From contig JACCLO010000011.1 of the NCBI GenBank assembly GCA_029448655.1, positions 1,054,001 to 1,118,000 on the forward strand: a stretch of 64,000 nucleotides of DNA, in the 5' to 3' direction. The notes beneath the pieces were generated by a model. The model worked only from the letters and a program-made list of their open reading frames with translations, did no database searches and was not told the origin of the DNA. The stretch's first letter is position 1, and each line of letters opens with the position of its first letter. This DNA comes from Wolfiporia cocos (lineage: Eukaryota; Basidiomycota; Agaricomycetes; Polyporales; Phaeolaceae). Positions 1 through 10,559 of this stretch are shown here, piece after piece. The translations under genes and the position numbers were made by a program.

Positions 1-3
1 CAA

Positions 4-115
4 GCACAAGAGAGAACTTTGACAATCACATCATTCACCTATTGCAAGGATCTCACCTGAGGCCCTCGCTATTGCGAGAATCTTAGCTGAGGCTCTTGCT
101 ATTGCGAGGACCACA
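4..115. repeat. Repeat end plus short tandem repeat at left edge
   Basis: Positions 4-38 match 21550-21584 with about two mismatches, so both are copies of one dispersed repeat, probably a transposon end. From about 39 to 115 a unit of about 30 bp (core CTATTGCGAG) occurs two and a half times. No coding sequence is recognised here. Confidence 0.55.
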
Positions 116-1125
116 CAATAGCGGTTCCCTGCGTGGCTGGTGGGGCAGGGGTGCTGCTCTAGGGCACCAGTTATAGAAATGCAGCTCTTATAATATATTA
201 ATACACACAGTACAGTGGCAATAAAAATTCAATTGTATTCATGTTAGTAGAGCCAGCTAGTCACAGAAGAGACTACGAAAGATCCGCCACAGAGTAGTAG
301 CCTCCAGCCTCCACTCCCGCACGCAGCGCATGTGGCGGCAACCTCTTAGTAAGCATGAACGTCCGCCATGGGCATGGTGTGGATGCCATACGCCGCCGCC
401 ATAGTGAGCGTGTCCCTCACGCAGAGCTCACTATCACCATACACAGCACGTCAGCCATGAGTCACTATAAGCAGGAAGGAAAGGAAAGGACGCACACGAG
501 CACAGTCACAACATGCTCTATAAACGATGGGTGGAGGAGACCCCACACAGGGCACACACCATATTTTCAACGAGCGCAAGTGTAAGATGTCGGGCACGGT
601 GCATGGGTGCGATCTCATCGCCACGGTGTGGTGCCCCTGGTAGAATAGGGGTGGATAGGCCGGATCCGGGTATGGCGGGACCGGTGGTAGTATGGCGGCC
701 GGGGTTAGTATAAAGTCGAGTATACTATGTACGTACCGGCACGCATTTGTAGCCAGAACCCACCACACTGTAGCGGTTTTCCTGGCGGGCAGTAGGGCGC
801 AGCCACAGCCTAACGCGAATGAAATCCTACATAAGAATGGACTCAGGTGCAGGAAAGTGCATATATGCGCATGGAAAGGGAGAAAATATGACAGTAGACG
901 CACCAGATATCAGGAAGTGAGGGTGAGGAGTACCCAAAGGAGTGCAGAGGCGAGCACTGTCCAGCGCTGTGTGCCTGTCATGACAAGAAGCTTAACAGCA
1001 GTAGGATTAGTAGGGTTGGCAGGGCATGCACTGGAGGGAGAAAGGAATAGGCATACTGCGCACCCAGTGAGCAGGGCCGCAAGTAATGATTGCAATGCAT
1101 GACATCAAGAGGGGAAGGAGAAAGA
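116..1125. other. Gene-poor stretch with dispersed repeat
   Basis: I recognise no gene. Open frames are short and lack domain character. About 600-770 resembles 8990-9170: both have a TATA-like AGTATAAA followed within 25 bp by GTACGTACC, and a preceding GGCGGG-rich block. This suggests two copies of one repeat family. Confidence 0.4.
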
Positions 1126-1707
1126 TGTCACAGAATATCCGGGGGATATCTGACAACTCTCGCTATAGGTCTTATGGGCGCCGCTACGTGTCGCGCGCGC
1201 CTCTCTGAGCCTTCAGCCACCTCCACGTCGTCTCACTCCGTCTAGATCAGCTGACCCAGTAGATTAGCACTGTAGGGTAGCGCGCACGTCAGGTGCCTAC
1301 TTAATGGTCACATTACTTACATGTCACATGTCCTTGCACATGACCCCTTAGATAGCGGTGCACAGACCACTACTTTAGGGCCTGCTCGGTAGTTACCATG
1401 CGCATGTATATAATACGTCGAGATGTGGGTTGATACCCCATCTCTAAGATTCTCGTCAATGGACTTAGGTCCCTCACTCATCTCTAGTCTGTGTTGCTGC
1501 TGGCCCGGGGCCTCTATCTCGACTGCTAGTCTGTGAGCCAGCGTCTTCGACGTCTGGGGACCTCAGGTGGCTGGGCACCTTCGGGATGGACCTATGAGTC
1601 CATCTGGGGTTGTCCTATGAGTACGCCGGGTGCGTCGACTTACGTCTATGCAGGCGTGTAGGGATCCCCCTGAGTCCAGGGTCGCACGGACTGGTGAGTC
1701 CGTGACA
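1126..1707. mobile_element. Solo LTR, TSD AAAGA
   Basis: A 582-bp segment begins TGTCACAG and ends CCGTGACA. It is flanked on both sides by the identical pentanucleotide AAAGA (1121-1125 and 1708-1712), the target-site duplication expected of LTR-retrotransposon integration. It shares blocks across its whole length with the second LTR at 14838-15398, including CTCGCTATAGGT, CTGTAGGGTAGCGCGC and AGGGTCGCAC. A TATA-like GTATATAATA lies near 1406. There is no internal region, so LTR-LTR recombination has removed the body of the element. Confidence 0.9.
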
Positions 1708-1712
1708 AAAGA

Positions 1713-2169
1713 GAGACGAGGGAGAGAGAGAGAGTGGCGGATGCGTCAACTTCGAGAGGATGCCATATAGATTGAAGGAGAGAGAAGATTGGACACGTCG
1801 ACAGTGACAAAAGCCAGCCTTTATGATATAATGGATAAGATTCAAGAGCCGAACGAAATTATGACAGACTACAAAGTATGACGAAAGGCATTTCCCGATC
1901 AAGTAAGGGACTTACTAAATCGGACAGGAGGTCACACTCAGATACCCAGATGCCTCCCACACTACGTGCGCTCAGCTTCATGTGCTTTATAATGGGTAGT
2001 AGCCAATCCTTTACCATCACCTGTACTTAACAGGGTGCCCCCATTGATGTTCTCCTTGCTTCTATCCTTATGGTGGTTGTAACCTATAGTACATGTATCC
2101 ATGACTTTCTCTTTAGTGTGCTCTCTGAGGATCTATGCTTAGACCATGCCTCTTGTGACTGCCATTAGT
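1713..2169. other. Intergenic, no gene seen
   Basis: This stretch contains a short GA-rich microsatellite (about 1711-1735). No coding sequence or RNA gene is recognised. Confidence 0.4.
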
Positions 2170-2400
2170 ACTGCTGTGCTCATTAGTCCTGCAATGAATA
2201 TGTACATCTTCTTAAATCCTGAAAATAACATTTCAGTCCTCTTTGATCCTGCAACTAATATTCCGGTCCTCATTGATCCTGCAAATTCGGTCCTCTTTGA
2301 TCCTGCAAATAACATGTTGATCCTCATTAATCCTGAAAATAGTATTTCGGTCCTCGTTGATCCTACAAATTATATTTCAGTCCTCATTGATCCTGCCAGT
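2170..2400. repeat. 30-bp minisatellite
   Basis: About eight degenerate copies of a 30-bp unit (core TCCTCATTGATCCTGCAAAT) lie head to tail, with one shortened copy. Because 30 is a multiple of three, both strands stay open. The plus strand would read a 10-residue repeat around VLIDPAN. I interpret the open frames at 2146-2460 (+) and 2139-2327 (-) as by-products of the repeat rather than genes. Confidence 0.8.
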
Positions 2401-2924
2401 ACCCTGTGCGTAGTATCTGCTCGTATTTACGTATATCTACCGAGCTGCTATTTACAATAGCTAGCGGACTAGATATGAAGGTTCGCGTTTTGCCGATGAT
2501 TAGGCTATGCATTATCCAGTATGACGATCTATGCATAACTCCCTGCTCCCCATGGTGGTTCCCGGCTCCAGCTATGCATTATGACTAGATATGCATTATG
2601 AGTGTATGCATTATGAGTGAGTCAACTGTATGGCAATCTGTAACGACCGGTCACTCCTGCTGAGATATAGGCGCGCGTGACATGAGCCCTAGTCTAGGGG
2701 TTGGTTGCCGTCGCCTAAGGTCGTGACAGTACAGTACGTCGGCTGCCTGCAAACACTACAAGAGGGGGAACAGCGCGGTGCAATGTCCTGCAGGCTTGCG
2801 TGTCGATTCTCGAGGCTTGCGATTGACGATTGACCACCCCGGCCGCCGAGCGATCGATATGACCGGATGAAACGCGCGTCACGGTATTGATCGGCATCGA
2901 TCACTCATCAATTTGGTATTCGGG

Positions 2925-2936
2925 GAAGCGCCGAGA
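2925..2936 (+). promoter_or_regulatory. Shared upstream motif of F-box genes
   Basis: AAGCGCCGAGAC lies 155 bp before the copy A start, followed by ACTTCAACCTTGCGT. The same block occurs before copy D (37395-37406), before copy B (minus strand, 20851-20861, one change) and as an orphan on the minus strand near 22483. It may be a promoter element or simply shared ancestry. No TATA box is obvious. Confidence 0.5.
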
Positions 2937-3090
2937 CTTGATTGCAGTCAACAACTTCAACCTTGCGTTACACGCCATTTGAACCAAGTGTGCTTTATGT
3001 TATAACTGGCATCCGCGGTGCAATGTATGTGTCTGACCGATACATAGGAACTTAACAATCGACGCCAATACCGTCCAGATCCAGGCCACA

Positions 3091-5523
3091 ATGACAAAGG
3101 GAAAACTTGATCGACACGTTCAGAAGACCGACACAAAAGATGGGAGAAGACGATCTACCACTGCTAGAGGTCGTAGGAAGACTGCGCCTGCGAAGAGAAT
3201 GCGCAAATCCAAGCCGTGCTTCCTCCCACAAATGCCGTTGGACATCTTGCATTTAGTGAGCCATAAGATGCTGGGACTCGATTCTGTTATCGATATCATT
3301 CTGGTCCAGATATTCGGCTTGCTTAGTCCACGAGAATTGCTAAGCCTCGCACGGACGAACCGAGGATTCCGTCAGACGCTTCTGGCAGACAACGCAAGAC
3401 CAATCTGGAAGTCGGCGCGTACGCGTTGGCCAGGCGGTTCCCCAGACTGCCCGCCAGACGTCTCCGAAGCACGTTGGGCCCACCTGCTCTTCGGTGACAC
3501 GAAATGCGACGTGAGTGGCGATTGTAAATGGCTTTCCGCCAATAACACAAGTTGCGACGCGATCGGCGTCTAGATGAGAAGGTGCAAGTCTCAGGACGTC
3601 CCCGTCAACTTCACATTGCGTCGGAGAGTCTGCGAGGCTTGTATGGTAAAGCAGTGCGTCGGCTCTATGAGATCACTGTCGGAGCTGTTGAACGATTGTA
3701 TGATCTTACAGCTTGATTGTTGACCGGAAATTCGTGAAAACCTTTCCCGATTACGACAAGTCGATTTTGGAGCTTATACCATCCGGGAACGGTGAGTGGC
3801 AGACTATTGGCTTGCCGACACTCTTACGACGCCGACGCGTGTTAGCCGGATGTCGGTCGCGATTTTGGGAACGCAAAAAGTGTCAATATTATTGGGATGG
3901 CGACATTCACAACATGTCCAAGCAAGTTGACACATATTTGGAGGATATCCGGCTGGGCAAGGCAGAAGCAGAAGATGCGTTCTCATCCTTCAAATCGGCA
4001 TGCATTGCACACGTTGAGTATGTGATTGAGGTAGAACCTTCTCTCTGCTTCGTGGTCAGCATCCATCCTCAATGAATTACGACTTAGCATGCGCAGGTCT
4101 GCTTGCAGTGGGAGGAAGAGCAGTCACGCCTGCGCATCCAAGCACGCCAAGATAAGTGCGTGATACCTTAATGTGGGATACGTATCCTCTGCAGCATGCT
4201 CAATTTGACGTTCAGAATTTACAACCGCTTCGAAGAGCTCGGCTATGAACGGCGAGACATCGATCATCTGTACGGGGACGTGTTGCGCGTCGATGCTGAG
4301 TTGACGGAAGACGGTCCGCTTCCACCTTAACATCTTCACCGTGGCTTCTAGTTAATCTATACTATACCAGACTGGCGTGAGGCTCGTGCAACGCTGGAAC
4401 CGACGATCAGATGTCGTCGGACAATACGGCTCGAGCGTGAGCGTGAGGAGCTTATCGAGAGGAGAAAACGCGTTGTAAACGAGGTGTGCACTACTTTCAA
4501 GAAATCGCTCCCTCCGTTGCAGTGGCCCATGTTCCCTCCCTTCAACGAGCTATACGAACTGGAGGGATTTTCGGTGCTGATCAATGATCCCTCCTCGGAT
4601 GAACTGGAGCCTCAACGTTGTGCCCATGTGTTGGAGACTTTGTCCCCATTCATAGCTGCAAGACGTGACGACATTCGGACTATCCTTCTTGAGAAGCTGC
4701 CTGCCAAGCTTGTCGTGCAGGCCGGTAGCGTCAGTACGGACACGATATCCGATCCGCTTTCTTTGGTCACAACCATATTCCAAGTACCCATCTGGCCCGG
4801 CTGCTATCTCGAGGACCTCCTGATACCATACACGTTGGGCGATGTCTTGGCTTATCTGTCGGATCGTACAGTTGGCTACACACGTTTAATGCAAGACATC
4901 TCATTCAGTCAGGCTGGCCACGATGCTGTCGTCTCGCTGTTGACCGTGCTCGGCCTGGACGCGCGCACAACCACTCCGGGCGAGCTGAACAAACTAGACG
5001 CGCGGTTCATCTGCATGCGCTGTCCCGCGAATGTCAACGAACTCGGAAGCAAATACAGGTACGCAATGAACTGGTACCAATGTGTAAGTCGGTCTGGTTC
5101 TGGGCATCTGTTCTTCTTCGCCTGAAGCCCTCCTTGCAGGTCCTGCATCACAAGCTTTACAAGAGAACAGCCGACCATGCGGTGCCGAAATGGATGCTGC
5201 TCGACACGCACAATACCAGACTGGTCAAGATGCAGAACAGTGCACTGTCTGATCTCGACCTCGGATGCGACTGGAGCTGCGCGCGCTGTTCCTGCCATTT
5301 TGAGAAGACGGCGCACCGACCGGCCGTCGTCGCTCATGTTCAACAGATGTAAGCGACGCCCGCTCATCCTGTTCGCGTCGCCTCCAGCGTGACATTTTCC
5401 TGCAGACACGGTGTTCCGGAACCAGAAGAAGGCGTCGATTTCTTCAATGCGAAGCCGCATAAGCACCACCGCCGTGTTTACGATGAATCTGCAAGCGGAA
5501 TCGTGGTAGCCACCATCGGATGA
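3091..5523 (+). CDS. F-box family protein, copy A
   Basis: Ten exons can be followed: 3091-3255, 3310-3510, 3574-3653, 3712-3791, 3846-4030, 4097-4155, 4216-4313, 4371-5083, 5140-5348, 5406-5523, giving about 635 aa with no stop. The N-terminus is lysine/arginine rich (RGRRK, nuclear-signal-like). An F-box follows (MPLDILHL joined to IFGLLSPRELLSLARTNRGF), then a CxxC-containing block (LRRRVCEAC). The middle is a long conserved region around FSVLINDPSSDELEP. The C-terminus has a zinc-ligand-like WSCARC..H..H segment and a VDFFNAKPH tail. F-box proteins are substrate adaptors of SCF ubiquitin ligases; the substrate is unknown. Intron 1 (3256-3309) is 54 nt without an in-frame stop, so retention would still be translatable. 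The gene is nearly identical to copy B over its 5' two-thirds. Confidence 0.8.
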
Positions 5524-5960
5524 TCTCACGAGGGCTGCCGTGGGGTGACCAGACATTGCACCGCACGCTCGCCGAAGAGGTTGATCATGTCAAGAGAAGC
5601 TCAGAATATGATCCAAGACACTCCGGTAACTTCCTGGACCCTTCCGGTCTCGCCATCATCATGTGTACCCCAAACTTCAAATTTCTTTATTCTTCCGCTA
5701 TCTCATTTGACTTATAGCTTCGGCATCTCGCGTTGCATTAGGGCTCTTGCCCCTTCCTCTCGTGTATCCGTACCCGTAGCCCCAGACACTACACTTTGAT
5801 TGGCAGCCAGCTTTGTACACATCATGGCAATCACAGAACGCCACCGTTTCGACTAGCTGATGAGCAAATTCAGCTTTCAGGATACAGGGCGGAACATGAG
5901 ATGAATCTACACCGAGACTGTCACGCGTCCTCGAACGATATGTCATCTCCAACGTCCCTT

Positions 5961-7033
5961 TCTGTGCGAGATGCCCGCCCATTGCCGGGGCCCAGCTGCA
6001 GCACACAGAGCAACGTGCAGTTGAGGACTCTCCGAAGTCGAACGAAGCTTCGGGCGAACAATTGCTGAAATGAATCTGTCCGTCTGAGATCCAGATTACA
6101 GCCACACCGTCACGGAACGCGTTGCTGCTTTGATTGACGGCATTGTCTACGGATGGTGGAAGTCATACCGTGCTTTGGGTCTAGATGTTCTGTCCTGATC
6201 GATTGTGGGCGGCTCGAGCGGTACACGCAGCGATCTGCTGCACGGTCAACACGGAGGTCAAATCGGCACATACATGAGCAGTCGCCTACGAGCCACGCCT
6301 AGAAATACACAACACACCACACCACCACCTGCGAATTTTCGGTTTGCGGGTGCACAGCACGATCGTCGGCCACGCGCGCGGGGGAGCACAGCTCACTAAA
6401 AATATAAATGGAGAGAGAGTTATGGTAGCGAAAAATGGGTTCATCAGAGACATGCCATCTGACAGCTTTACGAAGCTGATGTGACTGTGATGATAGAGCA
6501 TTAAAGAACATGGGGGGTCTCTCCATTTAAAGGCCCCAGACCTGTTTGAGACTGCGGTGGCGGGGCGCGAATCCTTTTACAGGTCTGGGTACAAGACCAC
6601 AGACGTGCTAGATACTGCGGTGGTAGGGTGCAAGTTCACAGTGAAATGATGAGGCAGCAATGTCTGGCAGCCTTGATCATTTCCTGCACCAATTACTGCT
6701 GCTCCTAAAAGTCAGGCAGGAGTGTCTCCTAGCTTCTCGAGTTCCTGGTCTGATTCTGACACAAGCAACAACTCAAGCAACAACTCAGGAGAATAGAACC
6801 GTTCTGTCACACACCAATTTCAAGTCTTTAGGCACAGTACCTTTTCCGATCATCGAGAGCACCCCCGAGGCTGGAAACCCGATGCCTCAGCTAGACCCAA
6901 ATGTCGGGAAAACCGAGTGCGCGTTGCAACGCGTTGCAACTAGTAGTAATGAACACGTAATCAATATAAATTGCAACTAAGCACATTCAATTGTAAACAA
7001 GTTGTAACGCGCGTGCGGCACTTCCAATCGAGG
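5961..7033. other. Intergenic, no gene seen
   Basis: No recognisable protein or RNA gene. The open frame at 6660-6980 has no family features. A short repeated pattern with GACTGCGGTGG/ATACTGCGGTGG and ACAGGTCTGGG/CACAG lies near 6535-6640. Confidence 0.35.
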
Positions 7034-7330
7034 TCAGGTGATTGCTAAGAGAGAGAGACAACCATTTATATCCCGCAGTCAGTATCCTAAGTACATGTGC
7101 GGCAGCTAACGAGAGCCCAAGGTCGAAGGTGATAGTTTACGAAAGACACGAGTAGGGTGGTGTGCGGGGTCGTACGTCGGTTATGTATCGTATAAGAGGG
7201 CGAGCAGATGGAAGAAGCCCCGAGGTTAGGCGACTCCAATCGCTCTAGTGATACGTAGAGAGAAAAGAAAAGAAAAGAAAATGGGAGGTGAAAACTAAGA
7301 GGAAAAGTACGTAGCAGAAGAACCCGGACT
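7034..7330. repeat. Direct repeat beside proline-rich ORF, copy 1
   Basis: The block beginning AGGTGATTGCTAAGAGA and continuing to ACCATTTATA and CCCGCAG recurs at 8808-8990. Later matches include CCCCGAG-TTAGGC and AAAATGGG with a GA-rich tail. It contains an (AAAAG)n microsatellite at 7259-7281. The two copies bracket the 451-aa ORF, which suggests a tandem duplication or an element with long repeats. Confidence 0.6.
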
Positions 7331-7358
7331 TCTTGCAAGGTGGCATGTGGGAAGGCGG

Positions 7359-8714
7359 TCAGGTACGAGAACGGATAGTCATGGATACGCGTCCGTGGAA
7401 GTGGGAGGTGATGACGCCGTAGTTAAAGTCATGGATGGCGCTCTCGAGCGCTTTGAGTATATGGCCGTCGTCGGCATCGGTGAACGAGAGGAGAACAGAG
7501 GAGTGCGTCTTGTGGTCAGGGATGTTGGGGTTCATCCAACGTATGAAGTGAGGTGTAAAGGGGTATGGTCGTGGAGCAATGGTGTAGAAGGGAGTTCGAC
7601 TGAGTGCGTAAAAGAATTCGTCGGCAAGGTCTTGATCGGTAACGCGAGTGCCGTCAGCGTAGCGACATGCAATGCCGTTGATTTGGACAGTGTAAGTGTT
7701 AGGGATCGGGGTGGGAGGTTTGGTATTACGAATCATGTCGAGGGAAGGTGTAGGTCCGATGGGGTGGTCGTACATGGGAGGTTCCAGGAGGGCTGTCATA
7801 GTTTGATCAACCCAAAGCGGTCTGCATGATTGAGGAGGAGAATCGTCGGTGGTGTCCGCAGGGGTAGCCACGGAGGGAGGAGTGGTTATGGGTGAAGGGA
7901 GTGGGGGTGCGGATGGGATGGGTGATTGAGAGACGGGTGAGCGAATTGGGGGAGTGAGACGTCGGCCATCAGGGCCAAAATAGTGGGGAAACATGGCACG
8001 TTCAGCGAGGGTGCCATAATTGATGGCGTAGTCTTCGGCGGATAGTTCCGAAGGAGTGGGCGTGGGTGAGTTGTGGCTGAGTTGGGGGTGAGCAGTGTCG
8101 TCCGAATCCGCTGTATGAGCGGATGGTGTGGGGGAGTGGTTGTGTGTGGGAGGAGGCGGTGGGGTAGTGGACTGTTTAGGTGATTTGACGGTAACAGTCG
8201 GGGTTGATGTAATCGCTGGTGAGGTTACAGGAGGGGTAGGGTTGGGAGTAGGTGGTTTGTTGGGTACCCAGTGGAGTTTGGGCAGGGGTGTTTTGCGTCG
8301 TGGGATTCGGGATGTGGTGACTAAGTGTTTGATGTATGGCGCCTGATGGGTCTGGATAGTGGTGCGTGCAGCAGGCGGTGAGGGTGGAGGTGTGGGAATA
8401 GGGTAGGGCATAGGGTTGGGAAAAGTAGGCGCCAGAATGGCGTCTAAGTGGTTGGCAAGTTGGCGGACTGTGTCTCGCACTGTGAGTAAGGTGAGGGCTT
8501 CGGTGTGAGCGATTTCGTCAGCTCCATGTTGGATTGCGGTAAAGAGGTAGGATACGTGAGTCTTCCAAAGTGGAAGAGCATAGTTGGAGGAGTTGGTTTC
8601 GTGTGCCCGGTGGATACTCTGGGCAGCATTGAAAAGTAGATCAAATGCAAAGGTGGCTGATGTGGTTTCGGTTTGGACCCTCTGGGTGTTGGGGACGGTG
8701 CGTTGGGTGTTCAT
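7359..8714 (-). CDS. Proline-rich single-exon ORF (possible retroelement Gag/ORF1-like)
   Basis: An uninterrupted 451-codon frame, unusual for this intron-rich genome. The N-terminal 100 residues are probably helical. A long Pro/Thr/Ser-rich region follows (about residues 100-300), then a C-terminal segment with FIRWMNP, THSSVLLSFTDADDGHIL and SAIHDFNYG. The C-terminal pattern resembles the Gag-like first ORF of fungal non-LTR retrotransposons, but no zinc knuckle or reverse transcriptase is seen nearby. A decayed homologue lies immediately upstream on the same strand (9159-9535). I do not recognise a cellular function. Confidence 0.5.
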   Translation of the reverse strand: MNTQRTVPNTQRVQTETTSATFAFDLLFNAAQSIHRAHETNSSNYALPLWKTHVSYLFTAIQHGADEIAHTEALTLLTVRDTVRQLANHLDAILAPTFPNPMPYPIPTPPPSPPAARTTIQTHQAPYIKHLVTTSRIPRRKTPLPKLHWVPNKPPTPNPTPPVTSPAITSTPTVTVKSPKQSTTPPPPPTHNHSPTPSAHTADSDDTAHPQLSHNSPTPTPSELSAEDYAINYGTLAERAMFPHYFGPDGRRLTPPIRSPVSQSPIPSAPPLPSPITTPPSVATPADTTDDSPPQSCRPLWVDQTMTALLEPPMYDHPIGPTPSLDMIRNTKPPTPIPNTYTVQINGIACRYADGTRVTDQDLADEFFYALSRTPFYTIAPRPYPFTPHFIRWMNPNIPDHKTHSSVLLSFTDADDGHILKALESAIHDFNYGVITSHFHGRVSMTIRSRT

Positions 8715-8807
8715 GGTGGGAGAGACGGTGCGTGGGGGTCGGCGTATGGGTGGACGGTACGTGAGCGCCTAAGGCAATGGTGGTGGTAAGAGAGAAAAGA
8801 GGGTTGC

Positions 8808-8990
8808 AGGTGATTGCTAAGAGACCATTTATACCCCGCAGGATAGGTACCCCGAAGGAGTGGAACTAACGCCATACCGGCCCCGAGTTAGGCCAACGCT
8901 TGTTCAATAAATACTTGAGAAAATGGGTGGAGAATGAGTAGAAAAAGTATAACTATGATGCAGAAGATGTTGGAAGTCAACGCGCTCGGC
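8808..8990. repeat. Direct repeat beside proline-rich ORF, copy 2
   Basis: This is the second copy of the 7034-7330 block, in the same orientation. It begins AGGTGATTGCTAAGAGACC and shares TTTATA, CCCCGAG-TTAGGC and the AAAATGGG region, but lacks part of the GA-rich segment. Confidence 0.6.
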
Positions 8991-9158
8991 GCACGATGGT
9001 GCGATCGGAGTCGCACATCGATCGGAGTCAATAGTGCACCAAGGCGGAAATGGCGGGCACGGCGGGAGTCGGGGGGCTGATAATCGGGGCGGTACGGGTA
9101 GATGAGTTACCGCTAGTATAAAATGGGACGGATTGTACGTACCTACACCACGCGTTTG

Positions 9159-9535
9159 TTAACCCATCCAGATGAAGTCCCTGGAGTCTGGAAGGGAGCG
9201 TGTAGCCTCACAAGCGGGCGCCTTCCCGTGAATTTCGACAGACAAACTCACTGCAGAAATGGGTGTGGAGCTGATGATCTCCCAAGATATCTGAGGGTTG
9301 AATACGTCGCGTTTGCGAGTGATGCGTTGGATGCTGGCAAGAGATTCTTCGATGTGTTCGAGGATGATGTGTGTGTCGTCGTCTGGGAAGGATACGTAAT
9401 AGAGGATCGGAGCTTCGTGGATTTGTCGTTGATCCAGTTGAAGTTGGAAAATTGAATAGGGTTGGTGTGGTGGACGTTGGCATGGTGAAGACGGTACCAG
9501 AATGTGGTGTTCCGGAGTACCTCGTACCATTCCAT
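9159..9535 (-). pseudogene. Decayed copy of the proline-rich ORF C-terminus
   Basis: Across two minus-strand frames the sequence reads RNTTFWYRLHHA, QFSNFNWIND and then YYVSFPDDDTHIILEHIEES. This parallels RTPFYTIAPRP, HFIRWMNP and LLSFTDADDGHILKALES of the 451-aa ORF. At least one frameshift separates the two parts. Together with the flanking direct repeats it indicates a tandem relic of the same unit. Confidence 0.55.
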
Positions 9536-9659
9536 GCCGAGAAGGTGAGAGTTGAAAGGTTCGGTGTTAGGGGATATGTGTTGAAGGACGTTGTTGATTT
9601 TGGAGAGTGAGAGAATGGGTGGGGACGAAGATATGAGGAGGTGCGTATAACACGTTGCT

Positions 9660-10112
9660 GTTATGGTCCGTACGATTTCATATATCTTTGACGCCTCACT
9701 GGAGGAGAGGACTTAGCGTTCAACCATATTATTGCGTATTTATTTCTAGGGTTCCCTGTTCAACCAGTGACCCTTGTTTCATGTACAACAGCCCTATGCC
9801 CATGATCTCGTAGCGTATCAGGTTCTAGCTGATATCCTGTGTATAACCACAGAGCTTCTGCGTTTCAACCACTGTTGCGCTCAACCGCAGCATCTCAGCT
9901 TAGTTATCGTAGCATACTAACCATATGGACTTAGTGGTAGTAGTACCAAGGACACTATGACCCCGATTACAGAATCATAGTATAAAAACCCTGCTGTAAA
10001 TATAAGTACTGGTCGAGTTCCTCAGCTCGACCTTGTTGAATTACAAGGATCTTATACTCATTCTCAAAGGCTTGAGCAATTAAGCCTGCAGCTAGTATAT
10101 TGACGCTCGACT
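9660..10112 (+). other. Possible 5' LTR or leader of gypsy element
   Basis: A TATAAAAA at about 9980 is followed by short self-complementary blocks (CTCGA/TCGAG near 10014-10032) and lies directly upstream of the gag region. It could be the LTR promoter and transcript start of the decayed element. No matching 3' LTR exists in the window, so the ends cannot be set. Confidence 0.3.
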
Positions 10113-10559
10113 ATGCTGAGTCCAACGAGTAGTGCACTACTCAACACGCTGAGTAACTCAACTGAGAGGTTTCAGCTGAATGGATATTCAATCTATAACA
10201 GAAGGTCGAGCTCTTACCAGGCTCACTTATCAAAGTGCAAGTCCATGCAACGCTTTGACCCGGACCTCCCGAACCGATTGATCCACCTGCTCCCCGAAAT
10301 ACACAGATGCATCTACCATGAAGAGAAACACGAGTGGAGAGATCCCCCTGCAGGATTCTTCACAAAGGGAGGATACCTCACCATCCCAACACCAGACAAG
10401 CTCGTACCCTCATGGGTACAGCTACCCCCATCTTTGAATGATCCTTTGGAGCAGACACGCACCGCTTTTGAATGCTTTGGAACGGTCACAGACTTAATGA
10501 CACCAAGCATTGTCATATCGTGAACAGGCGATGGACAACTCAGAGGACAGACAACGAAC

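Larger units (their letters stand above)
2626..5960 (+). repeat. Left arm of large inverted duplication
   Basis: This arm is the reverse complement of 17780-21133. The outer part (from GGCAATCTG near 2632 through the F-box promoter and about 1.7 kb of the gene) is nearly identical between arms, including introns. From about 4780 inward the arms are clearly diverged but still alignable, to about 5950 (shared AGCTGAATTTGCTCAT, minus strand here). The left arm has about 29 extra bases after GGCAATCTG, around 2641-2669, that the right arm lacks. The arm contains F-box gene copy A. Confidence 0.85.

Noticed and set aside
2146..2460. Protein of repeated VLIDPAN units
   Set aside because: It arises from a 30-bp minisatellite, with an equally open frame on the other strand.
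4324..4370. Stops in copy A between TELTEDG and WREAR
   Set aside because: A conserved intron (GT..AG, 4314-4370) removes them, and copies E and F have an intron at the same point.
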